Origin: Eubacteriaceae bacterium
GTDB lineage: Bacteria > Bacillota > Clostridia > Peptostreptococcales > Anaerovoracaceae
NCBI GenBank assembly: GCA_028727785.1
Contig: JAQYNQ010000064.1
Location: forward strand, 1 to 64,000
Length of the DNA: 64,000 nucleotides
Reading direction: 5' to 3'
In this document: positions 49,981 through 61,113 of the stretch, piece by piece
How positions within the stretch are numbered: position 1 is the stretch's first letter
How the letters are laid out: each line of letters opens with the position of its first letter
Translations under genes and position numbers: made by a program
The notes under the pieces: model-generated
Database searches by the model: none
What the model was told of the DNA's origin: nothing
What the model saw: the letters and a program-made list of their open reading frames with translations, nothing else

Positions 49981-51294
49981 TTATGCCTGATCACTGAATT
50001 TAGTATATCTTGCAACCCATGTCAAATCGATAACTTCTGTTGGTCCACTTCTGTGTTTTGCAATATTAACTTCGCAGACACCCGGTTTTTCTGAATCTTC
50101 TCTGTAATAATCGTCTCTGTAAAGGAAGATTACAATATCCGCATCCTGTTCTATAGATCCTGATTCACGCAGGTCTGACAATATCGGTCTGTGATCCTGC
50201 CTCTGCTCCGGAGCTCTGGACAACTGAGACAAGACAAGTACAGGACAATCCATTTCTCTTGCCAAAAGTTTAAGCTGTCTCGATAATGTACTGATTTCCT
50301 GCTGTCTACTGTCACTCTTACCGTCAGACTGCATTAGCTGCAGATAGTCAACTATTATCAGATCAAGCCCTTTTTCTGCTTTTAATCTTCTGCACTTGTT
50401 TTTCATTTCAAGAATACTGATGCCTGAATTATCATCTATATGAATTTTTGTCTTAGATAATGAATCCAGTGCCATATTGATTCTGTCCCAGTCATTTCTT
50501 TCTATTGCACCGGTTTTCAGTTTCTGCATTTCAACTCTTGATTCCATAGAAAGAAGTCGCTGACCTAGTTGAGCTTTTGCCATTTCCAGGCTGAATATCA
50601 GAACAGATGCCCCGGCCTTAATTGCCGCATTCTGGGCAATATTCAGTACAAAAGCAGTCTTTCCCATTGCCGGTCTTGCTGCAATTATTACAAGGTCTGA
50701 CTTCTGCAATCCTGAAGTAACCTCATCCAGTCGCTTAAATCCGGTTGTCAATCCGGTAACCTGACCCTGCGAATGAATTGCTTTATCGATCATAGCAACA
50801 TTTTCCAGCAGAACATCTTTTATTTGCGCATAGTCATTTTTCTGTCTGCTCTGCGCTATTTCATAGATATTCTTCTCAGCATAATCAAGAATTTCTGCCG
50901 GCTCCATAGAGTCATCAAAACCCTTTTCCCTTATTTCATCAGCAGTCTGTATCAGTCTTCTCATAGATGCCTTTTCTGCAACAATTTTTGCATACTCTGC
51001 TGCGTTTACAACTGATGGTACTTCTGCTGAAAGTGATGCCACATAGGATCTTCCTCCGACAAGATCCAGTGCCTTATTCTTTTTTAATTCTTCACACACA
51101 GTAACCATATCTACTGATTTGCTGTTTCTGAACAATTCCAGCATTGCATCAAATATTTCTCTATGTGCTTTATCATAAAAATCTTCTGTTCTAACTACAT
51201 CAATAACATCGGCCAGTGCATCTTTACTCAGTAAGGCTGCACCTAAAACAGATCTTTCCGCCTCCGCATTATGGGGTGGAATTTTTTCAACCAT
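49981..51294 (-). CDS. dnaB: Replicative DNA helicase
   Basis: IPPHNAEAERSVLGAALL, IIAARPAMGKTAFVLNIA, LIIVDYLQLM. Confidence 0.96.
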   Translation of the reverse strand: MVEKIPPHNAEAERSVLGAALLSKDALADVIDVVRTEDFYDKAHREIFDAMLELFRNSKSVDMVTVCEELKKNKALDLVGGRSYVASLSAEVPSVVNAAEYAKIVAEKASMRRLIQTADEIREKGFDDSMEPAEILDYAEKNIYEIAQSRQKNDYAQIKDVLLENVAMIDKAIHSQGQVTGLTTGFKRLDEVTSGLQKSDLVIIAARPAMGKTAFVLNIAQNAAIKAGASVLIFSLEMAKAQLGQRLLSMESRVEMQKLKTGAIERNDWDRINMALDSLSKTKIHIDDNSGISILEMKNKCRRLKAEKGLDLIIVDYLQLMQSDGKSDSRQQEISTLSRQLKLLAREMDCPVLVLSQLSRAPEQRQDHRPILSDLRESGSIEQDADIVIFLYRDDYYREDSEKPGVCEVNIAKHRSGPTEVIDLTWVARYTKFSDQA

Positions 51295-51333
51295 TTCCGG
51301 ATCTTCCCTTCGTCTATAAAGTATTTGCTGAAA

Positions 51334-51777
51334 TTAGTCTGTTACCACAACAGTAAGTGTTCCGGCTACTTCTGGATATAGTTTTACACTTACATTAAAT
51401 GTTCCAATGTTTTTTATTGGTGAATTTAACTGAATTTTTTTCTTGTCAATAACAAGTCCGGTCTGCTTCTTTGTCTCTTCAGCGATGTCTTTTGATGTTA
51501 TTGAACCAAACAGTTTTCCACCTTCACCTGATTTTGTCTTAATAACAACTTTAATATCTTCAAGTTTTGCTGCCAGCTCTTCAGCAGCTTTCTTTTCTTC
51601 AGCTTTTTTTTCAGCAGCAATAGCCTTCTGCTTTTCCAGATTTCTGATGTTTGCTGTTGTTGCTTCTGTAGCCAGTCCTCTAGGGAAAAGCATATTTCTT
51701 GCGAAACCATCACTTACTTTAACTATTTCACCTTTTTTTCCTGTACCTTTTACATCCTGATTTAGAATTACCTGCAT
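51334..51777 (-). CDS. rplI: 50S ribosomal protein L9
   Basis: [36 protein letters not shown]. Confidence 0.97.
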   Translation of the reverse strand: MQVILNQDVKGTGKKGEIVKVSDGFARNMLFPRGLATEATTANIRNLEKQKAIAAEKKAEEKKAAEELAAKLEDIKVVIKTKSGEGGKLFGSITSKDIAEETKKQTGLVIDKKKIQLNSPIKNIGTFNVSVKLYPEVAGTLTVVVTD

Positions 51778-51789
51778 CTCTATATCCTC

Positions 51790-53529
51790 CTATAAATCTA
51801 TATTCTCTAATACTTTTTCAATTGCTTCCTCCGGGCTCATTTTTACCTGTGCTCCTGCTGTAGTAAGGTGACCTCCACCCCCCAGTTTTTCCATGATAAC
51901 CTGAACATTTACATCTCCCAGTGAACGTGCACTTATTGCCGTCTTTTCTTCATCCAGCTTACCTGCAACAAAGCACACTCTTACACCCTTAACATTTAAC
52001 AGTTCATCAGCCACTTGAGAATTAATTATTTGTACATCACTGTTTATATCCTGGCATATTGCCGTCACAACTCCATTGCTGTGATAGCTGGCAGCAGCAA
52101 TAGCCTTTGCTTTTGCGTTAAATACATCTTTATCAACTCTGAAGAATCTTTTTACTTCTGTTGTATCTGCGCCGGATCTTCTCAACCATGCTGCAGCTTC
52201 AAAGGTTCTTACTCCTGTTTTAACAGCAAATCTGTTTGTATCAATAGATATTCCTGCAAGAAGGGCTTCTGCTTCCAGTTTTACTAAAGTCTTCTTTGGT
52301 GCCGTATATTGCAATATTTCTGATACAAGTTCAGATGCGGAAGAGGCATATGACTCTATATATGATAGTGTAGGATTCTTGACACTATCTTCTGCTCTTC
52401 TATGATGGTCAATAACTACTATCTTTTCTGTTAAATCTAACAGATTCTTGTTTTCAACATAACTTATACGGTGTGTATCCACAAGTATCAGAAGAGTTTC
52501 TTTGTCTGTTATTGCTTCTGCTTTCTTGCAATCTATAAAATTATATATTTCTTTGTCCTTTGCCTGTCTGTAGATATCATTCAGTGATTCGTTCACTTTA
52601 TCCAGCAGAATATAAGCTTCTTTTTCAAACATCAGACACATTCTGTATATTCCAAGGGCAGCACCAAAGCAGTCCATATCAGGATTCTGATGTCCCATTA
52701 TTACTACTTTTCTGGATTGTGTAATCAATCGCTTTAATGCATGAGCAACAACTCTTGATTTTCCTTTATTGCTCTTTTCTACAGTCTGAGATTTACCCCC
52801 ATAGTACTGTATATTTGTGCCTTTCTTTATTACTGCCTGATCTCCGCCTCGTCCAAGAGCGAGATCCAGAGCCGCAGATGCGGATTCTGTACAGGCAACA
52901 ACATCTTTTTCACCTACTCCTATTCCTATACTTAAACTCATAGGGAAATCAGCTGTTGTTTCTATAGTTCTAATCTGATCCAGTACATCAAACTTACTTT
53001 CTATCAGCTTTGAAAGGTAAGAATATTGGAAATACATTATGTACTGTGATGCATTAAATCTAGTTATCGCACCATTGTATTTTGCAGCCCAGTGTCTAAT
53101 TTGCTTATCCAACTCTGCCGTAATGCTGATTCTTATTTCCGGCACTGTTGTAGCTGTCAGCTCATCATAGTTATCAATGTTAATTTTACAAACACATATT
53201 TTTTCTGCTTCGTACTGTCTCCTTATATTTTCATAATCGCTGATGTCCTTAAAAATAATTACATATTCATCGTTACTTTCAGGACTTTCCATTATCAGCA
53301 GCTGAAAAGTTTTTCCGTTTCTTTCAATAACGTGTTTGCTGTTGCTTTCACCTGTTAAATTTAATTTGATCCCTGTTAAAACGAAAAAGTCGCTACCTTC
53401 CAGTCCATCATATAAGAAAACATCCCCTATGTGTTCATTTGCCTTTAATACTTTTCCGTTCTGGTCTACGATACACATTGGTATAGACAAACTTGTCAGT
53501 ATTTTATTATCAAATATATTCCTTGGCAT
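51790..53529 (-). CDS. GdpP-like phosphodiesterase (PAS + degenerate GGDEF + DHH/DHHA1), no N-terminal TM helices visible
   Basis: VVIMGHQNPDMDCFGAALGIYR, LILVDTHR, VVIDHHRRAED, GGGGHLTTAGAQ. Confidence 0.9.
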   Translation of the reverse strand: MPRNIFDNKILTSLSIPMCIVDQNGKVLKANEHIGDVFLYDGLEGSDFFVLTGIKLNLTGESNSKHVIERNGKTFQLLIMESPESNDEYVIIFKDISDYENIRRQYEAEKICVCKINIDNYDELTATTVPEIRISITAELDKQIRHWAAKYNGAITRFNASQYIMYFQYSYLSKLIESKFDVLDQIRTIETTADFPMSLSIGIGVGEKDVVACTESASAALDLALGRGGDQAVIKKGTNIQYYGGKSQTVEKSNKGKSRVVAHALKRLITQSRKVVIMGHQNPDMDCFGAALGIYRMCLMFEKEAYILLDKVNESLNDIYRQAKDKEIYNFIDCKKAEAITDKETLLILVDTHRISYVENKNLLDLTEKIVVIDHHRRAEDSVKNPTLSYIESYASSASELVSEILQYTAPKKTLVKLEAEALLAGISIDTNRFAVKTGVRTFEAAAWLRRSGADTTEVKRFFRVDKDVFNAKAKAIAAASYHSNGVVTAICQDINSDVQIINSQVADELLNVKGVRVCFVAGKLDEEKTAISARSLGDVNVQVIMEKLGGGGHLTTAGAQVKMSPEEAIEKVLENIDL

Positions 53530-53573
53530 CTTATAACCTCTAAACTCTTTGAAATCCTCACATTATTAATGAA

Positions 53574-53589
53574 TGATTCACGTGAAACA
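53574..53589. promoter_or_regulatory. parS: Near-consensus parS site
   Basis: TGATTCACGTGAAACA, 15/16 to TGTTTCACGTGAAACA. Confidence 0.75.
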
Positions 53590-53592
53590 TAC

Positions 53593-54489
53593 CTATTGCT
53601 TTACTGATTTCAATAACTCTATTAGTCTGTTAAGCTCATCTGTATTATAGTACTCTAACTCAATTGTACCCTTTTTCCCTTTTTCTTTAATATTTACTTT
53701 AGTTCCGTATAAGTTTTTTAATTCATTTTCAACATGAACTGTGTTAGCATTTTTTGCTTTTTTCGCCGGTCTTTTTTTAGGCTGTCCTATTTTGGATACT
53801 AGTTCCTCTGTTTTTCTAACAGATAGACCCTCTTGTATGATTCTATTGCAAATATCAAGCTGAACCTTACTGTCTGATACAGGAATTATTGCTCTGGCAT
53901 GACCTGTTGTCAGTTTTCCCTCTGTAACCATTGTCTGAATATTTTCCGGCAATTTTAACAATCTTAGAGCATTTGTAATATATGGTCTACTCTTACTAAC
54001 ACTCTTAGATACTTCTTCCTGCGTCAGTCCATAAGTTTTTATCATCTGATTCAGACCTTCTGCTTCTTCAATAGGATTCAGATCCTCTCTCTGCATATTT
54101 TCTATTATTGCAATGAGCATATTTTCTTCATCTGAAAACTCTCTGATTATGCATGGTACTTCCTTTAATTCAGCCTTCCTTGATGCTCTCCATCTTCTTT
54201 CACCTGCTACAATTTCATATCCACTTCCTGTTTTTCTTACAACGAGTGGCTGAATAATTCCATGTTCTACTATTGATGCTGCCAGTTCTGAAATTTTATC
54301 TTCATCGAAGACTTTTCTTGGCTGATTTTCATTTGGCTTAATATCGTTAATGTTAATATACACAACCGAATGACCCTTTTTCAGCTCATCTTCCTCAGGT
54401 TTTTCATCTTTTGCCGGGTTTTCTATTGGTGCCCTATCTGCAAATAATGCATCCAGTCCTCTTCCCAGTCCTCTATTTTTGGCTGCCAT
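53593..54489 (-). CDS. parB: Chromosome partitioning protein ParB (Spo0J)
   Basis: GLGRGLDALFAD, NENQPRK, VAGERRWRASRKA. Confidence 0.95.
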   Translation of the reverse strand: MAAKNRGLGRGLDALFADRAPIENPAKDEKPEEDELKKGHSVVYININDIKPNENQPRKVFDEDKISELAASIVEHGIIQPLVVRKTGSGYEIVAGERRWRASRKAELKEVPCIIREFSDEENMLIAIIENMQREDLNPIEEAEGLNQMIKTYGLTQEEVSKSVSKSRPYITNALRLLKLPENIQTMVTEGKLTTGHARAIIPVSDSKVQLDICNRIIQEGLSVRKTEELVSKIGQPKKRPAKKAKNANTVHVENELKNLYGTKVNIKEKGKKGTIELEYYNTDELNRLIELLKSVKQ

Positions 54490-55262
54490 TATCTACCTTC
54501 CTCTCTTTCAAGGAATTCCTCTGCAAAATCCCTGTACGCTTCTGCACCCTTTGACTTTGGATCGTATTCTGTAATAGCCATGCCAAAGCTTGGTGCTTCT
54601 GCAAGTCTGATATTTCTTGGGATTACTGTTGAGTACACCTGTGAACCAAAGTATTTCTTAACTTCCTGAACAACCTGAATTGAAAGATTAGTTCTTCCGT
54701 CAAACATACTAAGTATTACACCTTCAATTTCAAGACCCTTGTTTAAATTCTTTTTAACAAGATCTATTGTGCTTACCAGCTGACTTACACCTTCAAGCGC
54801 ATAGAATTCACACTGAATCGGAATCAATACACTCTGAACAGCAGTCAAGGAGTTTATTGTCAACAATCCAAGTGACGGTGGACAATCTATCAGAATATAG
54901 TCGTAGCTATCTTTTACTTTAGCAATTGCCTTCCGAAGTCTAGCTTCTCTTCCTTCAATCTGCACCATTTCTATTTCCGCACCTGCCAGATCCACACTTG
55001 CCGGGATAATATCAAGATTCTTAATATTCGTATGGATAATCGCCTTCTTAGTATCAAAATTATCTTCGATCAACAGATCATATACTGTATATTCTAAATC
55101 CCTTTTTGATATTCCAATACCACTTGTTGTATTTCCCTGCGGGTCAATATCCAGCATCAGAATTTTTTTCCCTTTTAGTGCCAGACTAGCACCTAAATTA
55201 ATGTTTGTTGTAGTCTTTCCTACTCCACCCTTTTGATTAAAAATTGCTATTGCCTTACCCAA
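54489..55262 (-). CDS. parA: Chromosome partitioning ATPase ParA (Soj)
   Basis: IFNQKGGVGKTTTNINLGA, DIDPQGNTTSG, DYILIDCPPSLG. Confidence 0.96.
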   Translation of the reverse strand: MGKAIAIFNQKGGVGKTTTNINLGASLALKGKKILMLDIDPQGNTTSGIGISKRDLEYTVYDLLIEDNFDTKKAIIHTNIKNLDIIPASVDLAGAEIEMVQIEGREARLRKAIAKVKDSYDYILIDCPPSLGLLTINSLTAVQSVLIPIQCEFYALEGVSQLVSTIDLVKKNLNKGLEIEGVILSMFDGRTNLSIQVVQEVKKYFGSQVYSTVIPRNIRLAEAPSFGMAITEYDPKSKGAEAYRDFAEEFLEREEGR

Positions 55263-55392
55263 ATTATCTCCTCCTGCAACAATGTAGTCATTATTCTATA
55301 TTATATACTATTTCCGGGTAAATTACCACTAAATTTCTTTGCTAATTAAACCTATATGTATTCAAAAGAGTCGCTGTTCGTCCTAAATCAAA

Positions 55393-55418
55393 GAGGATGT
55401 TTCACGTGAAACATCCTC
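55393..55418. promoter_or_regulatory. parS: Perfect parS site within a 26-bp palindrome
   Basis: GAGGATGTTTCACGTGAAACATCCTC; core at 55398-55413; overlaps the noc stop codon. Confidence 0.95.
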
Positions 55419-56196
55419 CGTTTTTCGGAATTAATATTTTTACTTCAACATACTCTCCTACATCATTTTCGGATAGACTGGCATTTTTTTCTACCTCTTT
55501 TATTTGCTTAAAAACACCTCTAATACTATTCATGTATATTTTATAGCTAATACGAGCTACTCTATTAGCATTTTTCTTCTTTTCATTCTGAGTTTTAATT
55601 ATCTCCTCAATAAGCTTTTCTGATTGCTTAACATTTAAATCGTTATTAATAATTTTTTCAAGAATTTTACTTCTTATTCTCTGATCATCAATTCGAAGTA
55701 ATGCACGAGCATGTCTTTCAGTGAGTCTGTTATCTACAATCTTATCCTGTATTTCTTCCGGTAAAGATAGAATTCTAATTTTATTAGAGATAGTCGATTG
55801 TTTTTTCCCTATTTTATAAGACAACTCACTTTGAGTTAAACCGAATTCATCCATTAGTTTCTTGTAAGCTTTGGCTTCCTCAATAAAGCTAAGATCCTCT
55901 CTTTGAACATTCTCTATTATAGATATTATTGCTGAATCTTTGTTGCTAAATTCCTTAACAACAGCAGGGATTTTGATTAATCCGGCATATTTAGCGGCCC
56001 TAAATCTTCTTTCTCCCGCAATAATTATGTATTTTCCGTCTCTTTCTTTGTTTAAAATGATAGGCTGTAAAACACCATATTCCTTAATTGAACGTGTTAA
56101 TTCTTCCAATTCCGAAGCAGAAAAATTCTTTCTTGGCTGCTCTGGATTAGTACGTATTAAATCAACCGGTATCTCTACACTTTTCCTTTGTAACAT
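55402..56196 (-). CDS. noc: Nucleoid occlusion protein, ParB paralog
   Basis: ParB-like NPEQPRKNF, IAGERRFRAAKYAG; position between rsmG and parA. Confidence 0.88.
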   Translation of the reverse strand: MLQRKSVEIPVDLIRTNPEQPRKNFSASELEELTRSIKEYGVLQPIILNKERDGKYIIIAGERRFRAAKYAGLIKIPAVVKEFSNKDSAIISIIENVQREDLSFIEEAKAYKKLMDEFGLTQSELSYKIGKKQSTISNKIRILSLPEEIQDKIVDNRLTERHARALLRIDDQRIRSKILEKIINNDLNVKQSEKLIEEIIKTQNEKKKNANRVARISYKIYMNSIRGVFKQIKEVEKNASLSENDVGEYVEVKILIPKNGGCFT

Positions 56197-56262
56197 ATTA
56201 ATCCCTCCCTCTAATAGAATATTAGCATATTACCCAGGAAAAGAATTAAGAAAATTACGACA

Positions 56263-56297
56263 AAAGAGCCCACATTATCCTATAATATGGGCTCTTT
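56263..56297 (-). terminator. Terminator overlapping the rsmG 3' end
   Basis: AAAGAGCCCA...TGGGCTCTTT, 10-bp outer stem plus inner ATTAT/ATAAT. Confidence 0.7.
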
Positions 56298-56984
56298 ACT
56301 CGGAGTTCCCGCTTTACGAGGGTACTTTAACGGCGTATTTTTTATTTTTTCGATTAAGACAATATTATGATCGTATCCGTCTAATTCAACTGATTTAATT
56401 GTTTTAAATTTACCACCTAAAGTTTTAATAGCTTTTTCTGCTCTTTTTACTTCCTCTTCTGCATCAGGACCTTTGTAAGCAAGCAGAAATCCACCTATTT
56501 TTATAAAAGGAAGACAATATTCAGAAAGAACAGCTAAATTAGCTACCGCCCTTGAAATACAAAGATCAAAAGACTCTCTATATTTCTTATTTCTTGCCAG
56601 TTCCTCAGCTCTGCCATGGACTGTCACCACATTTTCAATTCCAATTTCTGATGCAAGTTCATTAATAACTTTTAATCTCTTGTTTAACGAATCAGCCAGA
56701 AGAAATTCTTTATCGGGACTTACAATAGCAAGTGGAACACCCGGGAATCCTCCGCCGGTTCCCACATCGATTATAGACTCTGCATTAACATATTCAGGAA
56801 AATGATATGACAATATAGAATCTATGTAGTGTTTACTTATGAATTCTTCTTTATCAGTAATGGCAGTTAAATTTATTTTTTCATTCCATTCCAGAATTCC
56901 CTCCATATATTTCTGAAATTTTTCAACTGTAAATTCATCAAAAGGAACGTTTAGCTTTTCAAAAGATTCTATTAATTTATTCAT
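56280..56984 (-). CDS. rsmG: 16S rRNA (G527-N7)-methyltransferase
   Basis: IIDVGTGGGFPGVPLAI, ISRAVANLAVLSEYCLP. Confidence 0.95.
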   Translation of the reverse strand: MNKLIESFEKLNVPFDEFTVEKFQKYMEGILEWNEKINLTAITDKEEFISKHYIDSILSYHFPEYVNAESIIDVGTGGGFPGVPLAIVSPDKEFLLADSLNKRLKVINELASEIGIENVVTVHGRAEELARNKKYRESFDLCISRAVANLAVLSEYCLPFIKIGGFLLAYKGPDAEEEVKRAEKAIKTLGGKFKTIKSVELDGYDHNIVLIEKIKNTPLKYPRKAGTPSKEPIL

Positions 56985-56991
56985 TTCTACT

Positions 56992-58872
56992 CTACTGCTT
57001 CTTTCTTCTCTGCTTCTCTAAATAAACAAGGATAACGTTAATATCGGCCGGTGAAACTCCGGAAATTCGAGAAGCCTGTCCTACAGAACACGGCTTGATC
57101 TGATTAAGTTTCTGAACAGCTTCAATTCGAAGACCCTCAATTTCCTCATAATTAATACTCTCGTCTAATGGCTTATTTTCAAGCTTTTTAAATTTTTCAA
57201 TCTGATTAAGCTGCTTATTAATATATCCCTCATATTTTATCTGAACCTCAAGCTGATTAATTGCATGTGATGATAGAGGAACTCTATCCTTATCAATTTG
57301 ACCTAAATTGTCGTATGTTACTTCAGGTCTCTTTAAAAGTTCAGCTAAGGTAACTTTATTTTTTAAAGGAGAACTTCCCAGGTTTACAAGAAACTCATTT
57401 GCATCTGAAGGATATACATATGAATTTTCCATTCTCTCTCTTTCTTTTTCTACCTTTTCCTTCTTCTCCAGATATCTTGAATATCTTTCCTCATCTGCCA
57501 ATCCTAACCTGTAAGATTTTTCCGTTAAACGCAAATCTGCATTGTCTTGTCTCAGAACCAGCCTATATTCCGCTCTGCTCGTCATAATTCTATAAGGCTC
57601 ATTAGTACCTTTAGTTACTAAATCGTCGATTAGAACGCCAATATAAGCCTCACTTCTATCCAAAACAAAAGGTTCTTTTCCATTTATTGACAGCGAAGCA
57701 TTAATTCCCGCCATTAATCCTTGTGCTGCAGCTTCCTCATAACCTGAACTTCCGTTAAACTGTCCCGCACAGAATAAGTTCTTTATGTATCTTGTCTCAA
57801 GATTTGTTTTTAAATCTAAAGGATTAATACAATCATATTCAATGGCATATGCCGGTCTGGTGATGATAATATTTTCAAGACCGGGAATAGTACGATAAAA
57901 TGCTTCCTGAACATCCTCAGGAAGACTTGATGACATTCCCTGAATATACATTTCTTCAGTATCCAATCCTTCTGGTTCAATAAAAGTCTGATGTCTTTCC
58001 TTGTCGGCAAATCTATTTATTTTATCTTCAATAGAAGGACAATATCTAGGACCTATGCCTTCAATCTGTCCTCCAAACAAGGCACTTCTATGAAAATTAT
58101 CTCTGATTACTTTATGAGTATTTTCATTTGTATATGTGAGCCAACATGAAATCTGATCCTTTTCCAGACTATCATTCATAAATGAAAACGGAACAATCTT
58201 TTCATCACCCTTCTGCTCTGTCATTTTACTGTAATCAAATGTAGAAGCTAAAGCTCTTGCAGGTGTTCCTGTTTTAAATCTTCTCAACTTCATTCCATGC
58301 TTTTCCAAGTTTTCTGCAAGTTCAACAGAAGGAGACAAACCATTTGGACCACTAGAATATGCACTGTCTCCAATAAAGATTTTACCTCTTAAGAACGTTC
58401 CTGTTGCTAAAACAACTGCTTTTGCCATATAGCATGTATGTGTTTTAGTAACAACACCTTTAACACATCCATCCTCAATGATTAAATCTGTTATTTCAGC
58501 CTGTTTCACATAAAGATTTTCCTGCATCTCAATAGTCTTCTTCATTTCAGTGTGATATCTGTGTTTATCTGCCTGTGCACGAAGTGAATGAACTGCAGGT
58601 CCTTTTGCTGTATTTAGCATTCTACTCTGAATAAATGTTTTATCTATATTTTTGCCCATCTCTCCACCGAGAGCATCTATTTCTCTTACAAGATGTCCTT
58701 TACCGGTGCCTCCAATTGAAGGATTACAAGGCATCATAGCTATTGCCTCCAAATTAATTGAAAACAATAATGTTCTATTACCCATTCTTGCAGAAGCAAG
58801 AGCAGCTTCACATCCTGCATGGCCTGCACCTACAACAATAATGTCGTATTCACCCATTACTATTCTTTCCAC
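56992..58872 (-). CDS. mnmG: tRNA uridine 5-carboxymethylaminomethyl modification enzyme MnmG
   Basis: [50 protein letters not shown]. Likely start [10 protein letters not shown]. Confidence 0.96.
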   Translation of the reverse strand: MERIVMGEYDIIVVGAGHAGCEAALASARMGNRTLLFSINLEAIAMMPCNPSIGGTGKGHLVREIDALGGEMGKNIDKTFIQSRMLNTAKGPAVHSLRAQADKHRYHTEMKKTIEMQENLYVKQAEITDLIIEDGCVKGVVTKTHTCYMAKAVVLATGTFLRGKIFIGDSAYSSGPNGLSPSVELAENLEKHGMKLRRFKTGTPARALASTFDYSKMTEQKGDEKIVPFSFMNDSLEKDQISCWLTYTNENTHKVIRDNFHRSALFGGQIEGIGPRYCPSIEDKINRFADKERHQTFIEPEGLDTEEMYIQGMSSSLPEDVQEAFYRTIPGLENIIITRPAYAIEYDCINPLDLKTNLETRYIKNLFCAGQFNGSSGYEEAAAQGLMAGINASLSINGKEPFVLDRSEAYIGVLIDDLVTKGTNEPYRIMTSRAEYRLVLRQDNADLRLTEKSYRLGLADEERYSRYLEKKEKVEKERERMENSYVYPSDANEFLVNLGSSPLKNKVTLAELLKRPEVTYDNLGQIDKDRVPLSSHAINQLEVQIKYEGYINKQLNQIEKFKKLENKPLDESINYEEIEGLRIEAVQKLNQIKPCSVGQASRISGVSPADINVILVYLEKQRRKKQ

Positions 58873-58879
58873 TTTTATC

Positions 58880-60250
58880 CTACTTTCCTAAACAAAATCT
58901 TGCAAAAACTTCATTAATAATATCGTCTTGAACAGTCTCACCTATAATCTCGCCTAATGCTTCATAAGTGCTGTTAACATCTATTTCAATAAATTCTAAA
59001 GCTTCCTGCATATTAACCATATTAATTGCATCCTTTATAGAATTTCTTGATCTTTCGAGAATATTCTTATGTCTTACATTTGTAACAATTAAATTATTAC
59101 TTTGAGACACTTTTCCACAATATACTAAATTAACGATTTTTTCCTCAATTTCGCTAATTCCCATCTGATTATGCATAGAAGTCTCAATAATTGATATATT
59201 TCCTATTTTCGCTAAAATATCTTCTTTTCTTATTTTCTGAACCAAATCAATCTTATTTAAGAGAATTAATGTTTTTTCAGGATCAATAAGATTCATAATA
59301 TCAATATCTTCTTGTTCCATTTCTCTACTTGAATCTAAGATAAAAATAACCAAGTCTGCCTGATTAAAAGATTCTTTGGACTTTTCTATACCAATTTTCT
59401 CAATAATATCGTCAGTTTCTCTAATACCGGCAGTATCAGTTAATCTTACAGGAATACCTTTAATACTAATATGTTCCTCTATAGTATCTCTTGTAGTACC
59501 GGGTATTTCTGTTACAATAGCTCTGGTTTCTTTTAATAAACTATTCATAAGAGAAGATTTACCTACATTAGGCTTTCCAATAATTGCAATGCCTAAACCG
59601 TCCCTAATTATTTTTCCTGTGTCTGCACTACTTAATAAATTTTCAATATTAGAAAGTATATCATTCAAATCGGAACCTAATTTTTCGTAAGTAATCTGCT
59701 CAATATCCTCATCCGGATAATCTATATTTACTGTTAGATTTACAAGAACATCTACAAGTTTTTTTCGTATTTCTTTAATATGTCTGGAGAAAACACCTTC
59801 TAACTGATTTAGAGCAACATCATAAGTTCTGTCAGTCTTTGCTTTAATTACATCAATAACAGCTTCTGCCTGTGATAAATCAAGTCTGCCATTTAAAAAA
59901 GCTCTTTTGGTAAATTCCCCAGGTTCCGCCATTCTTGCACCATTCGATAATACAAGTTCCAGTGTTTTGCGCAGCGGCACCATGCCTCCATGGCAATTTA
60001 TTTCAACTACATCCTCCATAGTATATGTTTTTGGACTTTTCATATAAACACAAAGAACCTCATCAATAATACTTTTAGATGAAGGATCAACAATGTTACC
60101 ATATGTCATTTTTCTGTTTTCTAATACGGATGAATTAATCGGAACAAATATTCTATCCAGTATATTCTTTGAATCATCACCGCTGATTCTGATTATTCCT
60201 ATTCCACCTTCACCCGGCGCTGTTGCAATTGCAGCAATTGTATCTTCCAT
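58880..60250 (-). CDS. mnmE: tRNA modification GTPase MnmE
   Basis: [42 protein letters not shown]-terminal FCLGK. Confidence 0.97.
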   Translation of the reverse strand: MEDTIAAIATAPGEGGIGIIRISGDDSKNILDRIFVPINSSVLENRKMTYGNIVDPSSKSIIDEVLCVYMKSPKTYTMEDVVEINCHGGMVPLRKTLELVLSNGARMAEPGEFTKRAFLNGRLDLSQAEAVIDVIKAKTDRTYDVALNQLEGVFSRHIKEIRKKLVDVLVNLTVNIDYPDEDIEQITYEKLGSDLNDILSNIENLLSSADTGKIIRDGLGIAIIGKPNVGKSSLMNSLLKETRAIVTEIPGTTRDTIEEHISIKGIPVRLTDTAGIRETDDIIEKIGIEKSKESFNQADLVIFILDSSREMEQEDIDIMNLIDPEKTLILLNKIDLVQKIRKEDILAKIGNISIIETSMHNQMGISEIEEKIVNLVYCGKVSQSNNLIVTNVRHKNILERSRNSIKDAINMVNMQEALEFIEIDVNSTYEALGEIIGETVQDDIINEVFARFCLGK

Positions 60251-60275
60251 ATTTATCTTTTCTCCTAAACAAATT

Positions 60276-60296
60276 TAGCCCGCATAAAGCGGGCTA
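60276..60296 (-). terminator. Hairpin between jag and mnmE
   Basis: TAGCCCGC-ATAAA-GCGGGCTA; weak T-tract. Confidence 0.4.
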
Positions 60297-60300
60297 TTAA

Positions 60301-61107
60301 TTATTTAAGCTCAATTATAACCCTTCTATAAGGATCCTGACCCTCGCTTCTTGTTGTAACGCGTGGGTTGCTCTGAAGAGTTGCATGAATAACCTTACGT
60401 TCATAAGGATTCATAGGTTCCAGTCTTACACTTCTCTTAGTTTTCACTACTTTATCTGCAAGTCTGTTTGCAAGCTTTTCTAAAGTTTTTTCTCTTTTTG
60501 ATCTATAATTTTCAGCATCAATGACTACTCTGATATAATCATTTTTGCCTTTATTAACTACAAGACTTGTCAAATACTGAATTGCATCAAGAGTCTGACC
60601 TCTTTTTCCAATAATTGTACCTGAATCTTTACCATCAATATTAACAAATACATTAGTATCGTTAGCAACAGCTGAAACATTAATATTTAATCCCATCTGC
60701 TCAGCAACTTCCTTTAGAAATTCTACTGCCGGATGATCAGGAGCATCTACTAATCCTTCTACATCTTCTGTTGTAAGAATAATAGATTCTTTTTCTTCCT
60801 TGACCTTTTCAACATGTTTGTTAGATTTAGCAGATTTATCCTGTCTAGGCTTCTTTGCCTGCTTAACAGGTTCAGGTTTCTTAATTTCAGCAACAGGTTC
60901 TTTAACTTCTTCTACCTTTTTCTTTCTTTCGACTCTAACTAATGCCAACTTTGCACCAATGCCGAAAAATCCTTTTGATGGTTCTTCAAGAACGGTTACT
61001 TCAACTTCGTCTCTAGTTAGTTTTAGTTCATCCAATGCAAGACCTACTGCGGTCTCCACATCGTTTCCCCACTTTTCAGAAACATCCATACTATTTTTTT
61101 CCTCCAA
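60301..61107 (-). CDS. jag: Jag/KhpB RNA-binding protein (Jag-N, KH, R3H)
   Basis: GFFGIGAKLALVRVE; IDGKDSGTIIGKRGQTLDAIQYL; RSVRLEPMNPYERKVIH. Confidence 0.94.
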   Translation of the reverse strand: MEEKNSMDVSEKWGNDVETAVGLALDELKLTRDEVEVTVLEEPSKGFFGIGAKLALVRVERKKKVEEVKEPVAEIKKPEPVKQAKKPRQDKSAKSNKHVEKVKEEKESIILTTEDVEGLVDAPDHPAVEFLKEVAEQMGLNINVSAVANDTNVFVNIDGKDSGTIIGKRGQTLDAIQYLTSLVVNKGKNDYIRVVIDAENYRSKREKTLEKLANRLADKVVKTKRSVRLEPMNPYERKVIHATLQSNPRVTTRSEGQDPYRRVIIELK

Positions 61108-61113
61108 TAGCTC

